Assembly: GCA_002418885.1 (NCBI GenBank)
Contig: DIEZ01000027.1
Location: 21,393 to 33,298, forward strand
DNA: 11,906 bases
Origin: Syntrophaceae bacterium UBA5761
Lineage (GTDB): Bacteria; Desulfobacterota; Syntrophia; Syntrophales; UBA4778
Direction: 5' to 3'
Positions 5,758 to 11,906 of this stretch are shown in pieces. The position numbers were made by a program, and so were the translations under genes. Every line of letters begins with the position of its first letter. Position 1 is the stretch's first letter. Under the pieces are notes generated by a model that was not told the DNA's origin, made no database searches, and was given only the letters and a program-made list of their open reading frames with translations.

Positions 5758-5826
5758 CTTACGTTTATTAGTAGGAGCATGAGTCGGGTCCCGAAGGGAA
5801 CCGCCGTAAGTAATGAGCTATGCTGA
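5758..5826 (+). promoter_or_regulatory. Structured leader with a 15-codon ORF before yceD
   Basis: CTTACG (5758-5763) pairs perfectly with CGTAAG (5805-5810). Inside, CGGGTCCC (5785-5792) pairs with GGGAACCG (5796-5803) with one mismatch and a GAA loop. A tiny ORF starts at ATG 5779 just after TAGGAG (5772-5777) and ends at TGA 5824-5826, overlapping the yceD start codon. yceD has only a weak ribosome binding site, so translation could be coupled or controlled through this leader. TAGGAG is only 1 nt from the ATG, so real use of the small ORF is uncertain. Confidence 0.35.
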
Positions 5827-6356
5827 AGATAAAAGTTGCGAACATTCCGGAAGAGGGGCTGGAATATCTGCTTTCCGACGATGGGAGCAGGCTCCTCGAA
5901 ATCCTTCCGGACAAGGAAAAGATTGATTTTACTATTCAGAGGGTGGAAATTAGCTGTTTTGCAAGAAAGGTCGGCAGCATGATTCCTCTTCAGGTAAAGG
6001 CGGAGACGAAGGTAGGCCTGGAGTGTGGACGATGTCTTGAGGTGGTGACCTATCCGGTTAAGATGGCCTTCGCCTGTTCGCTCACACCGGTGGGAGCAGG
6101 CATTGGAGCGGAGGATTCCGCGGATGTCGGCGAGGACCTGAATATGGGCAGTTACCAGGATGACGTCATCGACCTCGCCCCTCTTGTCCTCGAGCAGATC
6201 GTCCTCCAGATTCCGATAAAGCCCCTCTGCAGGGAAGACTGCAAGGGACTGTGCCCGCGATGCGGGGCTAACCTCAACGAGACTACCTGCGACTGTGAGA
6301 CGGAGGCGGTCGACCAAAGATTTGCGATTCTGAAGAAATTTAAGGTACTTAGATAG
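5820..6356 (+). CDS. yceD: YceD/DUF177 family protein, possible ribosome-assembly factor
   Basis: A 178-residue soluble protein of the DUF177 (YceD) family, which bacteria often encode immediately before rpmF and which has been linked to 23S rRNA or large-subunit maturation. Cys69 and Cys72 in [10 protein letters not shown] form the conserved CxxC of the family. A second, Cys-rich cluster (residues 137, 141, 145, 148, 157 and 159, in CKGLCPRCG and CDC) is typical of versions that likely bind zinc. The acidic middle and conserved [11 protein letters not shown] stretch are also typical. ATG 5820 is the first possible start because an in-frame TGA lies at 5814-5816; only a weak GAG precedes it. 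It shares a promoter with rpmF, 26 nt downstream. Confidence 0.9.
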   Translation: MLKIKVANIPEEGLEYLLSDDGSRLLEILPDKEKIDFTIQRVEISCFARKVGSMIPLQVKAETKVGLECGRCLEVVTYPVKMAFACSLTPVGAGIGAEDSADVGEDLNMGSYQDDVIDLAPLVLEQIVLQIPIKPLCREDCKGLCPRCGANLNETTCDCETEAVDQRFAILKKFKVLR

Positions 6357-6382
6357 TCAATTCCCTACAGAAAGGTTGTCCG

Positions 6383-6568
6383 ATGCCAAACCCAGTTAAA
6401 AGACATTCGAAATCCAGAAGGAACAAACGGAGAGCGCACGATTTCATCACTCCTCCGATCACTTCCCTTTGTCCGCAGTGCAAGCAACCAAAACTGCCCC
6501 ATCAGGCCTGTCTTAGTTGCGGGACGTACAAGGGTAGGGAAGTGAGGTCCGTTGAGAAGGCTTCCTGA
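6383..6568 (+). CDS. rpmF: 50S ribosomal protein L32
   Basis: A 61-residue basic protein beginning [19 protein letters not shown], the standard L32 N-terminus that binds 23S rRNA in the large ribosomal subunit. Cys30, Cys33, Cys43 and Cys46 form a four-Cys zinc ribbon, so this is the zinc-binding (C+) form. GAAAGG (6370-6375) lies 7 nt before the ATG. It is co-transcribed with yceD. In many relatives plsX, fabH and fabD follow rpmF; here fabG follows after 65 nt. Confidence 0.97.
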   Translation: MPNPVKRHSKSRRNKRRAHDFITPPITSLCPQCKQPKLPHQACLSCGTYKGREVRSVEKAS

Positions 6569-6587
6569 TTCAAAAACAAAATCACTT

Positions 6588-6610
6588 TTTCACGGGACCG
6601 GTCAGTGAAA
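6588..6610. promoter_or_regulatory. Inverted repeat between rpmF and fabG
   Basis: TTTCAC (6588-6593) and GTGAAA (6605-6610) form a perfect 6-bp repeat with an 11-nt gap, 24 nt before fabG. It could be an operator or a weak hairpin. It does not match a fatty-acid regulator site that I recognise, and no T-run follows. Confidence 0.25.
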
Positions 6611-6633
6611 TGCTAGCGACCGAAAGATTATAA

Positions 6634-7377
6634 ATGAATCTTACGGCCAAGGTAGCGCTGGTTACGGGCGGTTCGCGAGGGATCGGTAAGGCCGTAGCCG
6701 TCCGATTGGCGGCGGAAGGCGCCTATACCTTTGTCAATTATGGGCGAAACGCAGAAGCGGCCGAAGAGACCCTGGAACTGATACGTGGTAAGGGCGGGTC
6801 GGCAGAACTGTTGCCCTTCGACGTGGCCGATTTTGCCCTCGTCCAGAGGGTTGTCGCCCGCATCGTGGAGCAAAAAGGTCGATTGGATATCCTGGTCAAT
6901 AACGCCGGGATTTCCATAGACGGCCTCCTCGTGAGAATGAAAGAAGAAGACTGGGACCGGGTGATTGCCGTCAATCTTAAGGGAGTTTTTAACTGCTGCA
7001 GGGCGGCGGCGCGACCGATGATGAGGCAACGGTGGGGGAGAATAGTAAACATCTCTTCCATCGTCGCGAAATCCGGGAACGCCGGTCAGGTTAACTACTG
7101 CGCTTCCAAAGCAGGAGTCGAGGGACTCACGCGTTCCCTGGCAAGGGAGCTCGGCGCACGCAATGTGTGCATCAATGCAGTGGCGCCGGGATTCATCGAA
7201 ACCGACATGACCGCTTTTGTGCCGGAGAAGAAACGGGAGGCCTTGATGCGTCAGATTCCGCTCGCGAGGCTGGGAGCGCCGGAAGATGTGGCAGCCGTCG
7301 TGCGGTTTCTTGTCTCCGAGGAGGCAGGTTATGTCACCGGACAGGTCGTTCATGTAAACGGTGGTTTTTACATGTAG
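6634..7377 (+). CDS. fabG: 3-oxoacyl-[acyl-carrier-protein] reductase
   Basis: A 247-residue short-chain dehydrogenase that reduces 3-oxoacyl-ACP to 3-hydroxyacyl-ACP with NADPH in the fatty acid elongation cycle. The N-terminal dinucleotide-binding motif is TGGSRGIG (11-18) and NNAG lies near residue 90. The catalytic Ser142 (NISS), Tyr155 and Lys159 (YCASK) are all present with the usual Tyr-x3-Lys spacing. APGFIETDM and the C-terminal GGFYM tail are typical of FabG rather than other SDRs. The ribosome binding site is weak (GAAAG at 6622-6626). acpP and fabF follow, which confirms the assignment. Confidence 0.95.
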   Translation: MNLTAKVALVTGGSRGIGKAVAVRLAAEGAYTFVNYGRNAEAAEETLELIRGKGGSAELLPFDVADFALVQRVVARIVEQKGRLDILVNNAGISIDGLLVRMKEEDWDRVIAVNLKGVFNCCRAAARPMMRQRWGRIVNISSIVAKSGNAGQVNYCASKAGVEGLTRSLARELGARNVCINAVAPGFIETDMTAFVPEKKREALMRQIPLARLGAPEDVAAVVRFLVSEEAGYVTGQVVHVNGGFYM

Positions 7378-7417
7378 CAATTCATGAGTTGTGCACTAAT
7401 TGAAGGAGGACATTTCG

Positions 7418-7663
7418 ATGTCAACGATTGAAGAAAAGGTAATCGAGATTATCATGGAGCAACTGGGTGTGACGAAGGAAGAATGTGTTCCGGAAGCTGC
7501 TTTTATAGACGATCTGGGCGCCGACTCTCTCGATATAGTGGAACTGATCATGGCAATGGAGGAAAATTTCGGGATTGAGATCACCGACGATGAACTGATG
7601 AAGGTAAGGACTGTTCAGGATGTCATAGACTTCATCAAGAAAAAGAGGGGGGCGCTGAACTGA
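7418..7663 (+). CDS. acpP: Acyl carrier protein
   Basis: An 81-residue acidic four-helix protein that carries growing acyl chains on a phosphopantetheine arm. The attachment residue is Ser37 in [10 protein letters not shown] chose ATG 7418 because GGAGGA (7405-7410) lies 7 nt upstream; a TTG at 7400 in the same frame precedes that site. It lies between fabG and fabF as in many bacteria. Its last four bases, CTGA, overlap the apparent fabF start, so translation of the two is likely coupled. Confidence 0.97.
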   Translation: MSTIEEKVIEIIMEQLGVTKEECVPEAAFIDDLGADSLDIVELIMAMEENFGIEITDDELMKVRTVQDVIDFIKKKRGALN

Positions 7664-8904
7664 AAAGGAGGGTCGTCATAACCGGCCTCGGTGCCGTCAG
7701 TCCTCTTGGAAATTCGGTCAGGGAGACGTGGGACGGTATATGCTCTGCCCGCTCCGGCATAGGGGTCATCACCAGGTTCGATGCGTCGGATTTTATGACC
7801 AGGATAGCCGGGGAGTTGAAGGGCTTTGACCCTCTCCCGTTCGTGAACGGGAAGGAACTCCGCCGGTATGACGATTTCATCATCTATTCGCTGGCCTGTG
7901 CGGCTACGGCCCTGGAAGATTCGGGGTTCAAAATCGACAGTCGAAACGCCGAACGGGTCGGCGTCATCATCGGTTCCGGTATCGGTGGTCTCGGTACGTT
8001 GGAGAAGGCGAAGGAAACCCTGATCCAACACGGGCCGAGGCGGCTGTCGCCTTTCGCCATCATCTCGGTACTCGCAAACACCGCCTCAGGGTTGGTCTCC
8101 GCCCGTTGCGGCGCCCGGGGACCGATAAGCTGCACCGTGACTGCCTGTTCATCAGGTGCGAATGCCGTCGGGGACGCCTTCAGGCTGATAGCAGGCGGTC
8201 AGGCGGATGCCATGATCGCCGGGGGCGCTGAAGCGGCGGTATGTCCGCTGATGGTGGCCGGGTTCAACGCCATGCGGGCACTCTCCACGCGGAACGACGA
8301 GCCCGAAAAGGCAAGCCGGCCCTTCGATAAGGGTCGAGACGGGTTTGTGGCCGGCGAAGGCTGCGGCATCCTCATCCTGGAAGAGCTTTCCCTTGCCCTT
8401 GAACGGGGGGTGAAGATATACGCGGAGATAGCGGGATTCGGCCTGACCAGCGACGCCTATCATGTGGCGGCGCCGCCGCCGGGTCACGAAGGCGCCGCGA
8501 GAAGTATGGAGCTCGCGATGAAAGAGGCGGGTCTCGCCCCGCAGGACATCGACTACGTAAACGCCCACGGAACATCTACGCCCCTCAACGACATCTACGA
8601 GGTTCAGGCCATCAAGGCCGTCTTCGGTGAGAGCGCTCATTCGATAGCCGTCAGTTCCACGAAATCCATGACGGGTCATCTCCTTGGGGCTGCCGGTGGA
8701 CTGGAGGCGGTCATAACTGTGAAGGCGATCGAGGAGGGGGTCCTGCCGCCGACGGTCAATCTGGACAACCCCGACGATGAGTGCGACCTCGACTTCGTTG
8801 CCCACCGAGCCAGGAAAAGGGAGGTGAAGGCCGCCCTGTCGAATACCTTCGGGTTCGGTGGGGTGAACGCCGTGCTGGCGTTCAAAAAATATGCGGAGGG
8901 CTGA
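7660..8904 (+). CDS. fabF: 3-oxoacyl-[acyl-carrier-protein] synthase II
   Basis: A 414-residue condensing enzyme (KAS II) that extends acyl-ACP with malonyl-ACP. The catalytic triad is Cys163 (VTACSSG), His303 (NAHGTSTP) and His340 ([10 protein letters not shown]), with Lys335 also conserved; this numbering equals that of E. coli FabF. The N-terminus [16 protein letters not shown] is complete only when read upstream of the first ATG (7795), which would cut off 45 residues. No ATG, GTG or TTG lies in frame between the stop at 7591 and 7795, so the start is most likely CTG 7660, overlapping the acpP stop as CTGA. A GAGG at 7645-7648 lies 11 nt upstream. An ATA at 7678 behind AAGGAGG is an alternative. 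rpiB follows after 11 nt. Confidence 0.95.
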   Translation: MKRRVVITGLGAVSPLGNSVRETWDGICSARSGIGVITRFDASDFMTRIAGELKGFDPLPFVNGKELRRYDDFIIYSLACAATALEDSGFKIDSRNAERVGVIIGSGIGGLGTLEKAKETLIQHGPRRLSPFAIISVLANTASGLVSARCGARGPISCTVTACSSGANAVGDAFRLIAGGQADAMIAGGAEAAVCPLMVAGFNAMRALSTRNDEPEKASRPFDKGRDGFVAGEGCGILILEELSLALERGVKIYAEIAGFGLTSDAYHVAAPPPGHEGAARSMELAMKEAGLAPQDIDYVNAHGTSTPLNDIYEVQAIKAVFGESAHSIAVSSTKSMTGHLLGAAGGLEAVITVKAIEEGVLPPTVNLDNPDDECDLDFVAHRARKREVKAALSNTFGFGGVNAVLAFKKYAEG

Positions 8905-8915
8905 CAGCTTAAACT

Positions 8916-9434
8916 ATGGGTTGTGTCATCATCGGGGCGGACCATGCGGGGTTCGTCCTGAAAGAGGGATTGAAAAAGGTTCTGGCGGAGAAGGGTCTGG
9001 AGGTAATCGACGCGGGAACAGACAACGGGGAGGCCGTCGATTATCCTGATTTCGCCGAACCGGTGGCCCAAGAAGTCTCCGCGGGACGGGTGCCGTGGGG
9101 CATCCTGGTCTGTGGGTCGGGTATAGGTATGTCGATCGTAGCGAACCGCTTCCCGGGAGTCCGCGCCGCACTTTGCCTCGACGAGGACACGGCGCGGATG
9201 AGCCGTCGTCATAACGACGCAAACGTCCTCGTCCTTGCGGGGCGGAAGACGGACCTTGACACGGCGGAGAAGATTGTCGCCGTCTGGCTGGAAACGGAAT
9301 TCGAAGGAGGTCGGCACCAGGCCAGGCTCGACAAGGTCGCGAAGGTCGAGAAGAGGATAATAACCCGGGCCGAGAAAGAAATACCTTTCGGCAAGAGAGA
9401 CCCGATGGAAGGGTGCGGTATCCGCAAAGTCTGA
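8916..9434 (+). CDS. rpiB: Ribose-5-phosphate isomerase B
   Basis: A 172-residue RpiB/LacAB-family enzyme interconverting ribose 5-phosphate and ribulose 5-phosphate, feeding nucleotide and riboflavin synthesis. GADHAG near the N-terminus, Cys66 in VCGSGIGMS (the enediol-forming base) and His99 in RRHNDAN match the catalytic positions of E. coli RpiB exactly. The family usually ends near 145-150 residues; this protein has an extra charged tail of about 22 (EKRIITRAEKEIPFGKRD and on). No strong ribosome binding site is close: GGAGGG at 8895-8900 is 15 nt away, inside the end of fabF. It lies between fabF and the dCMP deaminase gene, without the glyA often found there. Confidence 0.93.
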   Translation: MGCVIIGADHAGFVLKEGLKKVLAEKGLEVIDAGTDNGEAVDYPDFAEPVAQEVSAGRVPWGILVCGSGIGMSIVANRFPGVRAALCLDEDTARMSRRHNDANVLVLAGRKTDLDTAEKIVAVWLETEFEGGRHQARLDKVAKVEKRIITRAEKEIPFGKRDPMEGCGIRKV

Positions 9435-9443
9435 AGAGGTCTT

Positions 9444-9911
9444 ATGGCCAAAACCATCAGCACTCAGCAGTACGAACGACCGACCTGGGACGAGTATTTC
9501 ATGGATATTGTCCGGCTCGTCAGCCGGCGGTCCACTTGTCTGAGGCGGAGCGTCGGCGCCATCCTGGTAAAGGACAAGCGTATCCTGGCGACGGGTTACA
9601 ACGGCGCGCCCAGCGGGTTGCGCCATTGCGTGGAAGTCGGTTGCCTCCGGGAAAAGATGAACATCTCTTCCGGAGAGCGCCACGAGCTGTGCCGCGGGCT
9701 TCACGCCGAGCAGAACGCCATAATCCAGTCGGCCCTTCACGGTGTCAGCCTTAAAGACGCGACCCTTTACAGTACAAATCATCCCTGCGTCATCTGCGCC
9801 AAGATGATCATCAATGCCGGTATCGCCCGTGTTTATTACGCGGAGGGTTACCGCGACAGGATGGCGGAAGAGATGCTTCTTGAGGCCGGGGTCGAGGTGG
9901 CCAAGATATGA
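9444..9911 (+). CDS. comEB: Deoxycytidylate (dCMP) deaminase, ComEB-like
   Basis: A 155-residue zinc-dependent deaminase converting dCMP to dUMP, the precursor of dTMP. His87 and Glu89 (LHAEQNA) plus Cys115 and Cys118 (HPCVICAK) form the zinc site and proton shuttle. [12 protein letters not shown] is characteristic of dCMP deaminases rather than cytidine or tRNA-adenosine deaminases. GAGG (9436-9439) precedes the ATG. The stop overlaps the start of nrdR by 4 nt (ATGA), which couples dCMP use with control of deoxynucleotide supply. Confidence 0.92.
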   Translation: MAKTISTQQYERPTWDEYFMDIVRLVSRRSTCLRRSVGAILVKDKRILATGYNGAPSGLRHCVEVGCLREKMNISSGERHELCRGLHAEQNAIIQSALHGVSLKDATLYSTNHPCVICAKMIINAGIARVYYAEGYRDRMAEEMLLEAGVEVAKI

Positions 9912-10387
9912 AATGCCCCTTCTGTTCCTATGTCGAAAACCGGGTGATCGATTCCCGGATCAGCAAAGACGGTAACGCCATCCGCAGGAGGCGTGAATGC
10001 GCCGGCTGCGGCAAGAGGTTTACGACTTATGAGTTCGTCGAGGAGGTCTTGCCCATGGTCGTCAAGAAGGATGGCCGGCGGGAACCTTTCGACCGCAGTA
10101 AGATCCAGGTCGGGATAAAGAAGGCCTGCGAGAAGCGCCCGATCAGTGTCGACGTGATTGAAGATGTGGTAGGCCGGGTCGAGCAGGCTTGCCGGGATTA
10201 CCCGGACAAGGAAATACCATCCGCCGTGATCGGCGAGAGGGTCATGGCTGAGCTGCATGACCTTGATGAAGTGGCCTACGTTCGGTTTGCGTCGGTGTAC
10301 CGTCAATTCCGCGACGCCAACGAGTTCCTGGAGGAGCTGGAAGACCTGAGAAAGAAAAAGACAGGCAGCCTCAAGATGGACAGTTAG
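9908..10387 (+). CDS. nrdR: Transcriptional repressor NrdR
   Basis: A 159-residue repressor of ribonucleotide reductase genes. An N-terminal zinc ribbon uses Cys3, Cys6, Cys31 and Cys34 (CPFC and CAGC); an ATP-cone domain (about 49-139, beginning [16 protein letters not shown]) senses ATP/dATP. Length and domain order are standard. GAGGTGG (9894-9900) lies 7 nt before the ATG, inside the preceding gene. No NrdR-type operator is evident in this window, so its targets are probably elsewhere. Confidence 0.96.
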   Translation: MKCPFCSYVENRVIDSRISKDGNAIRRRRECAGCGKRFTTYEFVEEVLPMVVKKDGRREPFDRSKIQVGIKKACEKRPISVDVIEDVVGRVEQACRDYPDKEIPSAVIGERVMAELHDLDEVAYVRFASVYRQFRDANEFLEELEDLRKKKTGSLKMDS

Positions 10388-10400
10388 CAGGAGTGGGGCA

Positions 10401-11051
10401 ATGTTTACGGGCATCATCGAAGGGATGGGCGTCGTCAAGAGAATAACACGGAGGGGCGCGGACGTTATTCTGGAGCTGGAAACAGACATGGATGTGAAGT
10501 CCCTTAAGGCAGGCGACAGTGTTTGTGTGAACGGGGCCTGCCTTACCGTAACAGAATTGAATGAAAGGGGATTCACTGCCGACGTCTCGGCGGAAACGCT
10601 CTCGCGGACGGACCTCGGCAACCTGAAGGCCGGTGACAGGGTCAACCTCGAGAAGTCCCTGAGGGTCGGCGATTACCTCGGCGGTCACATAGTCCTCGGC
10701 CACGTGGACGGCCAGGGCAGGGTGTTCGAGAGGAAAGCTATGGCGGGGTCCGTGATATTCGGGATTCAGGTGGAGAAGCGACTGAGCCGTTACATCGTCG
10801 AAAAGGGGTCGGTGGTCGTGGACGGCATCAGCCTGACCGTTAACGAGTGTCAAAACAACAGGTTTTATGTTAATATCGTCCCCCACACGGCGGGACGCAC
10901 GACCCTTGGTTTCAAAAAAGTCAGCGACGTGGTAAACGTCGAGATGGATATACTCGGAAAGTACGTGGAGAAGCTGCTGCGGAAGGACGAAGGCGGTATC
11001 AGGAAACCCGTCGACCTGAATTTTCTGGCGGAGCATGGGTACATCAAATAA
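10401..11051 (+). CDS. ribE: Riboflavin synthase, alpha subunit
   Basis: A 216-residue protein with two tandem lumazine-binding repeats (about 1-95 and 98-190), which converts two 6,7-dimethyl-8-ribityllumazine molecules to riboflavin. The first repeat begins [10 protein letters not shown] and contains VNGACLTV; the second holds [10 protein letters not shown] and [14 protein letters not shown] (10389-10393) lies 7 nt before the ATG, and the gap to nrdR is 13 nt, too short for an FMN riboswitch. ribBA follows after 28 nt. ribD, often placed just before ribE, is not here. Confidence 0.95.
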   Translation: MFTGIIEGMGVVKRITRRGADVILELETDMDVKSLKAGDSVCVNGACLTVTELNERGFTADVSAETLSRTDLGNLKAGDRVNLEKSLRVGDYLGGHIVLGHVDGQGRVFERKAMAGSVIFGIQVEKRLSRYIVEKGSVVVDGISLTVNECQNNRFYVNIVPHTAGRTTLGFKKVSDVVNVEMDILGKYVEKLLRKDEGGIRKPVDLNFLAEHGYIK

Positions 11052-11079
11052 TATGAGCAGTCGGTTATAAGGTGTTTTT

Positions 11080-11906
11080 ATGGCAATCAGTACGATTAAA
11101 GAGGCGATCGAAGACCTAAAAAAGGGCAGGATGGTCATCCTGGTCGACGACGAAGACCGGGAAAATGAAGGAGACCTCTGCATGGCGGCAGAACATGTCA
11201 CGCCCGAGGCGATAAACTTCATGGCTAAATACGGCCGGGGTCTTATCTGTCTGAGCCTGAGTGACGAGCTCGCTGACAAATTGCACCTCCCATTGATGGT
11301 GCGTGACAATCGGTCGCGGTTCGGCACGGCTTTCACCGTTTCCATCGAGGCGCGCCGGGGCGTGACGACGGGTATCTCGGCAGCCGACCGTGCTGTGACG
11401 ATAAGGACGGCCGTTGCGGACGGCACTATGGCGGACGACCTTGTCAGTCCGGGGCATGTTTTCCCCATCCGGGCGAGAAAGGGCGGCGTCCTTGTAAGAA
11501 CCGGGCAGACGGAGGGGTCTGTAGACCTCGCGCGGCTCGCCGGTCTGAAACCGGCGGGTGTGATCTGCGAGATAATGAAAGACGACGGGACGATGGCCCG
11601 GATGCCGGACTTGGAGATTTTCGCAAAAGAACATGACTTGAAGATAGTAACGATCGCCGACTTGATCGACTTCCGACTGAAGACGGAGCGCCTGGTTAGA
11701 AAGGTGGCAACGGCCAATCTTCCCACGCGTTACGGCGGGGAGTTCAAGATAATCGTCTATGAAAACGACGTCGACGACATGAAACACGTTGCCCTCGTGC
11801 AGGGAGAGATCCGACCCGAAGACGAAGTTCTCGTCCGTGTCCATTCCGAGTGCCTGACCGGAGACACCTTCGGCTCCGAGCGCTGCGACTGCGGCGACCA
11901 GCTCCA
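11080..11906 (+). CDS. ribBA: Bifunctional RibBA: DHBP synthase / GTP cyclohydrolase II (3' end outside window)
   Basis: The frame is open from ATG 11080 to the right edge (275 codons plus 2 nt). The N-terminal half is 3,4-dihydroxy-2-butanone-4-phosphate synthase, which makes the four-carbon riboflavin precursor from ribulose 5-phosphate; it has DRENEGDL (26-33) with the acidic Glu28 and Glu30. From about residue 207 the GTP cyclohydrolase II domain begins, and it reaches the zinc-binding segment with [18 protein letters not shown] before the window ends. Where most RibB domains read GHTE, with a metal-binding His, this one reads GQTE. AAGG (11069-11072) lies 7 nt before the ATG. Domain order and position after ribE are typical. 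Confidence 0.95.
   Translation, partial: MAISTIKEAIEDLKKGRMVILVDDEDRENEGDLCMAAEHVTPEAINFMAKYGRGLICLSLSDELADKLHLPLMVRDNRSRFGTAFTVSIEARRGVTTGISAADRAVTIRTAVADGTMADDLVSPGHVFPIRARKGGVLVRTGQTEGSVDLARLAGLKPAGVICEIMKDDGTMARMPDLEIFAKEHDLKIVTIADLIDFRLKTERLVRKVATANLPTRYGGEFKIIVYENDVDDMKHVALVQGEIRPEDEVLVRVHSECLTGDTFGSERCDCGDQL

Noticed and set aside
7795-7797. First in-frame ATG of fabF as the real start
   Set aside because: It would remove the conserved N-terminal strand and the [13 protein letters not shown] segment, which lies in uninterrupted frame upstream.
8676-9782. 368-codon minus-strand ORF opposite fabF, rpiB and the dCMP deaminase gene
   Set aside because: Antisense shadow of three conserved genes, with no motif of its own.
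10388-10400. FMN riboswitch before ribE
   Set aside because: Only 13 nt lie between nrdR and ribE, far too short for that element.
10371-11726. 451-codon minus-strand ORF opposite ribE and ribBA
   Set aside because: It is a mirror of two well-identified genes in GC-rich DNA; its translation has no recognisable domain.
1-11906. CRISPR array
   Set aside because: No regularly spaced direct repeats were seen anywhere in the window.

Overview
The window joins an accessory, decayed region (about 1-3840) to a compact block of bacterial housekeeping genes (about 3840-11906). Gene content and order (gltX; yceD-rpmF-fabG-acpP-fabF-rpiB-dCMP deaminase-nrdR-ribE-ribBA) suggest a Gram-negative anaerobe of the old Deltaproteobacteria (Desulfobacterota, Geobacter- or Syntrophorhabdus-like). 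That placement is inference from gene order and protein flavour, not from a marker search.

Accessory half. Positions 1-503 hold no gene I can support. A small mobile unit follows: an attC-like folded site (503-568), a guanidine-II (mini-ykkC) riboswitch (577-619), a guanidinium exporter gene of the SMR family (gdx/sugE, 639-959) and a second attC-like site overlapping its stop codon (954-1012). This is the layout of an integron gene cassette that carries its own ligand-sensing leader. No integrase is in the window. Next is a badly broken IS91-family transposase on the minus strand (about 1270-2186), then an intact nitrilase-superfamily gene (2375-3442) with Ala where the catalytic Cys should be. 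A third attC-like hairpin (3508-3591) and a frameshifted scrap of an aldo/keto reductase (3613-3775) follow. A perfect 18-bp terminator hairpin (3842-3881) separates this debris from the conserved genes.

Housekeeping half. On the minus strand, gltX (glutamyl-tRNA synthetase) is followed by tRNA-Gln(CUG) and tRNA-Glu(CUC), which have their own promoter between gltX and the tRNAs. Divergently, a consensus-like promoter at 5723-5751 drives yceD and rpmF (ribosomal protein L32). A tightly packed plus-strand run then makes fatty acids (fabG, acpP, fabF), interconverts pentose phosphates (rpiB), deaminates dCMP, regulates ribonucleotide reductase (nrdR) and makes riboflavin (ribE, ribBA; ribBA runs off the right edge). 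Gaps are short and two junctions overlap by 4 nt, so much of the run is probably one transcript.

Main points of interest: the riboswitch-bearing gdx cassette; the possible integron remnant beside tRNA-Glu; the Cys-less nitrilase homologue; the apparent CTG start of fabF, overlapping acpP; the absence of plsX-fabH-fabD between rpmF and fabG and of glyA and ribD from their usual places; a structured leader with a 15-codon ORF before yceD; and a Gln where RibB enzymes usually carry a metal-binding His.
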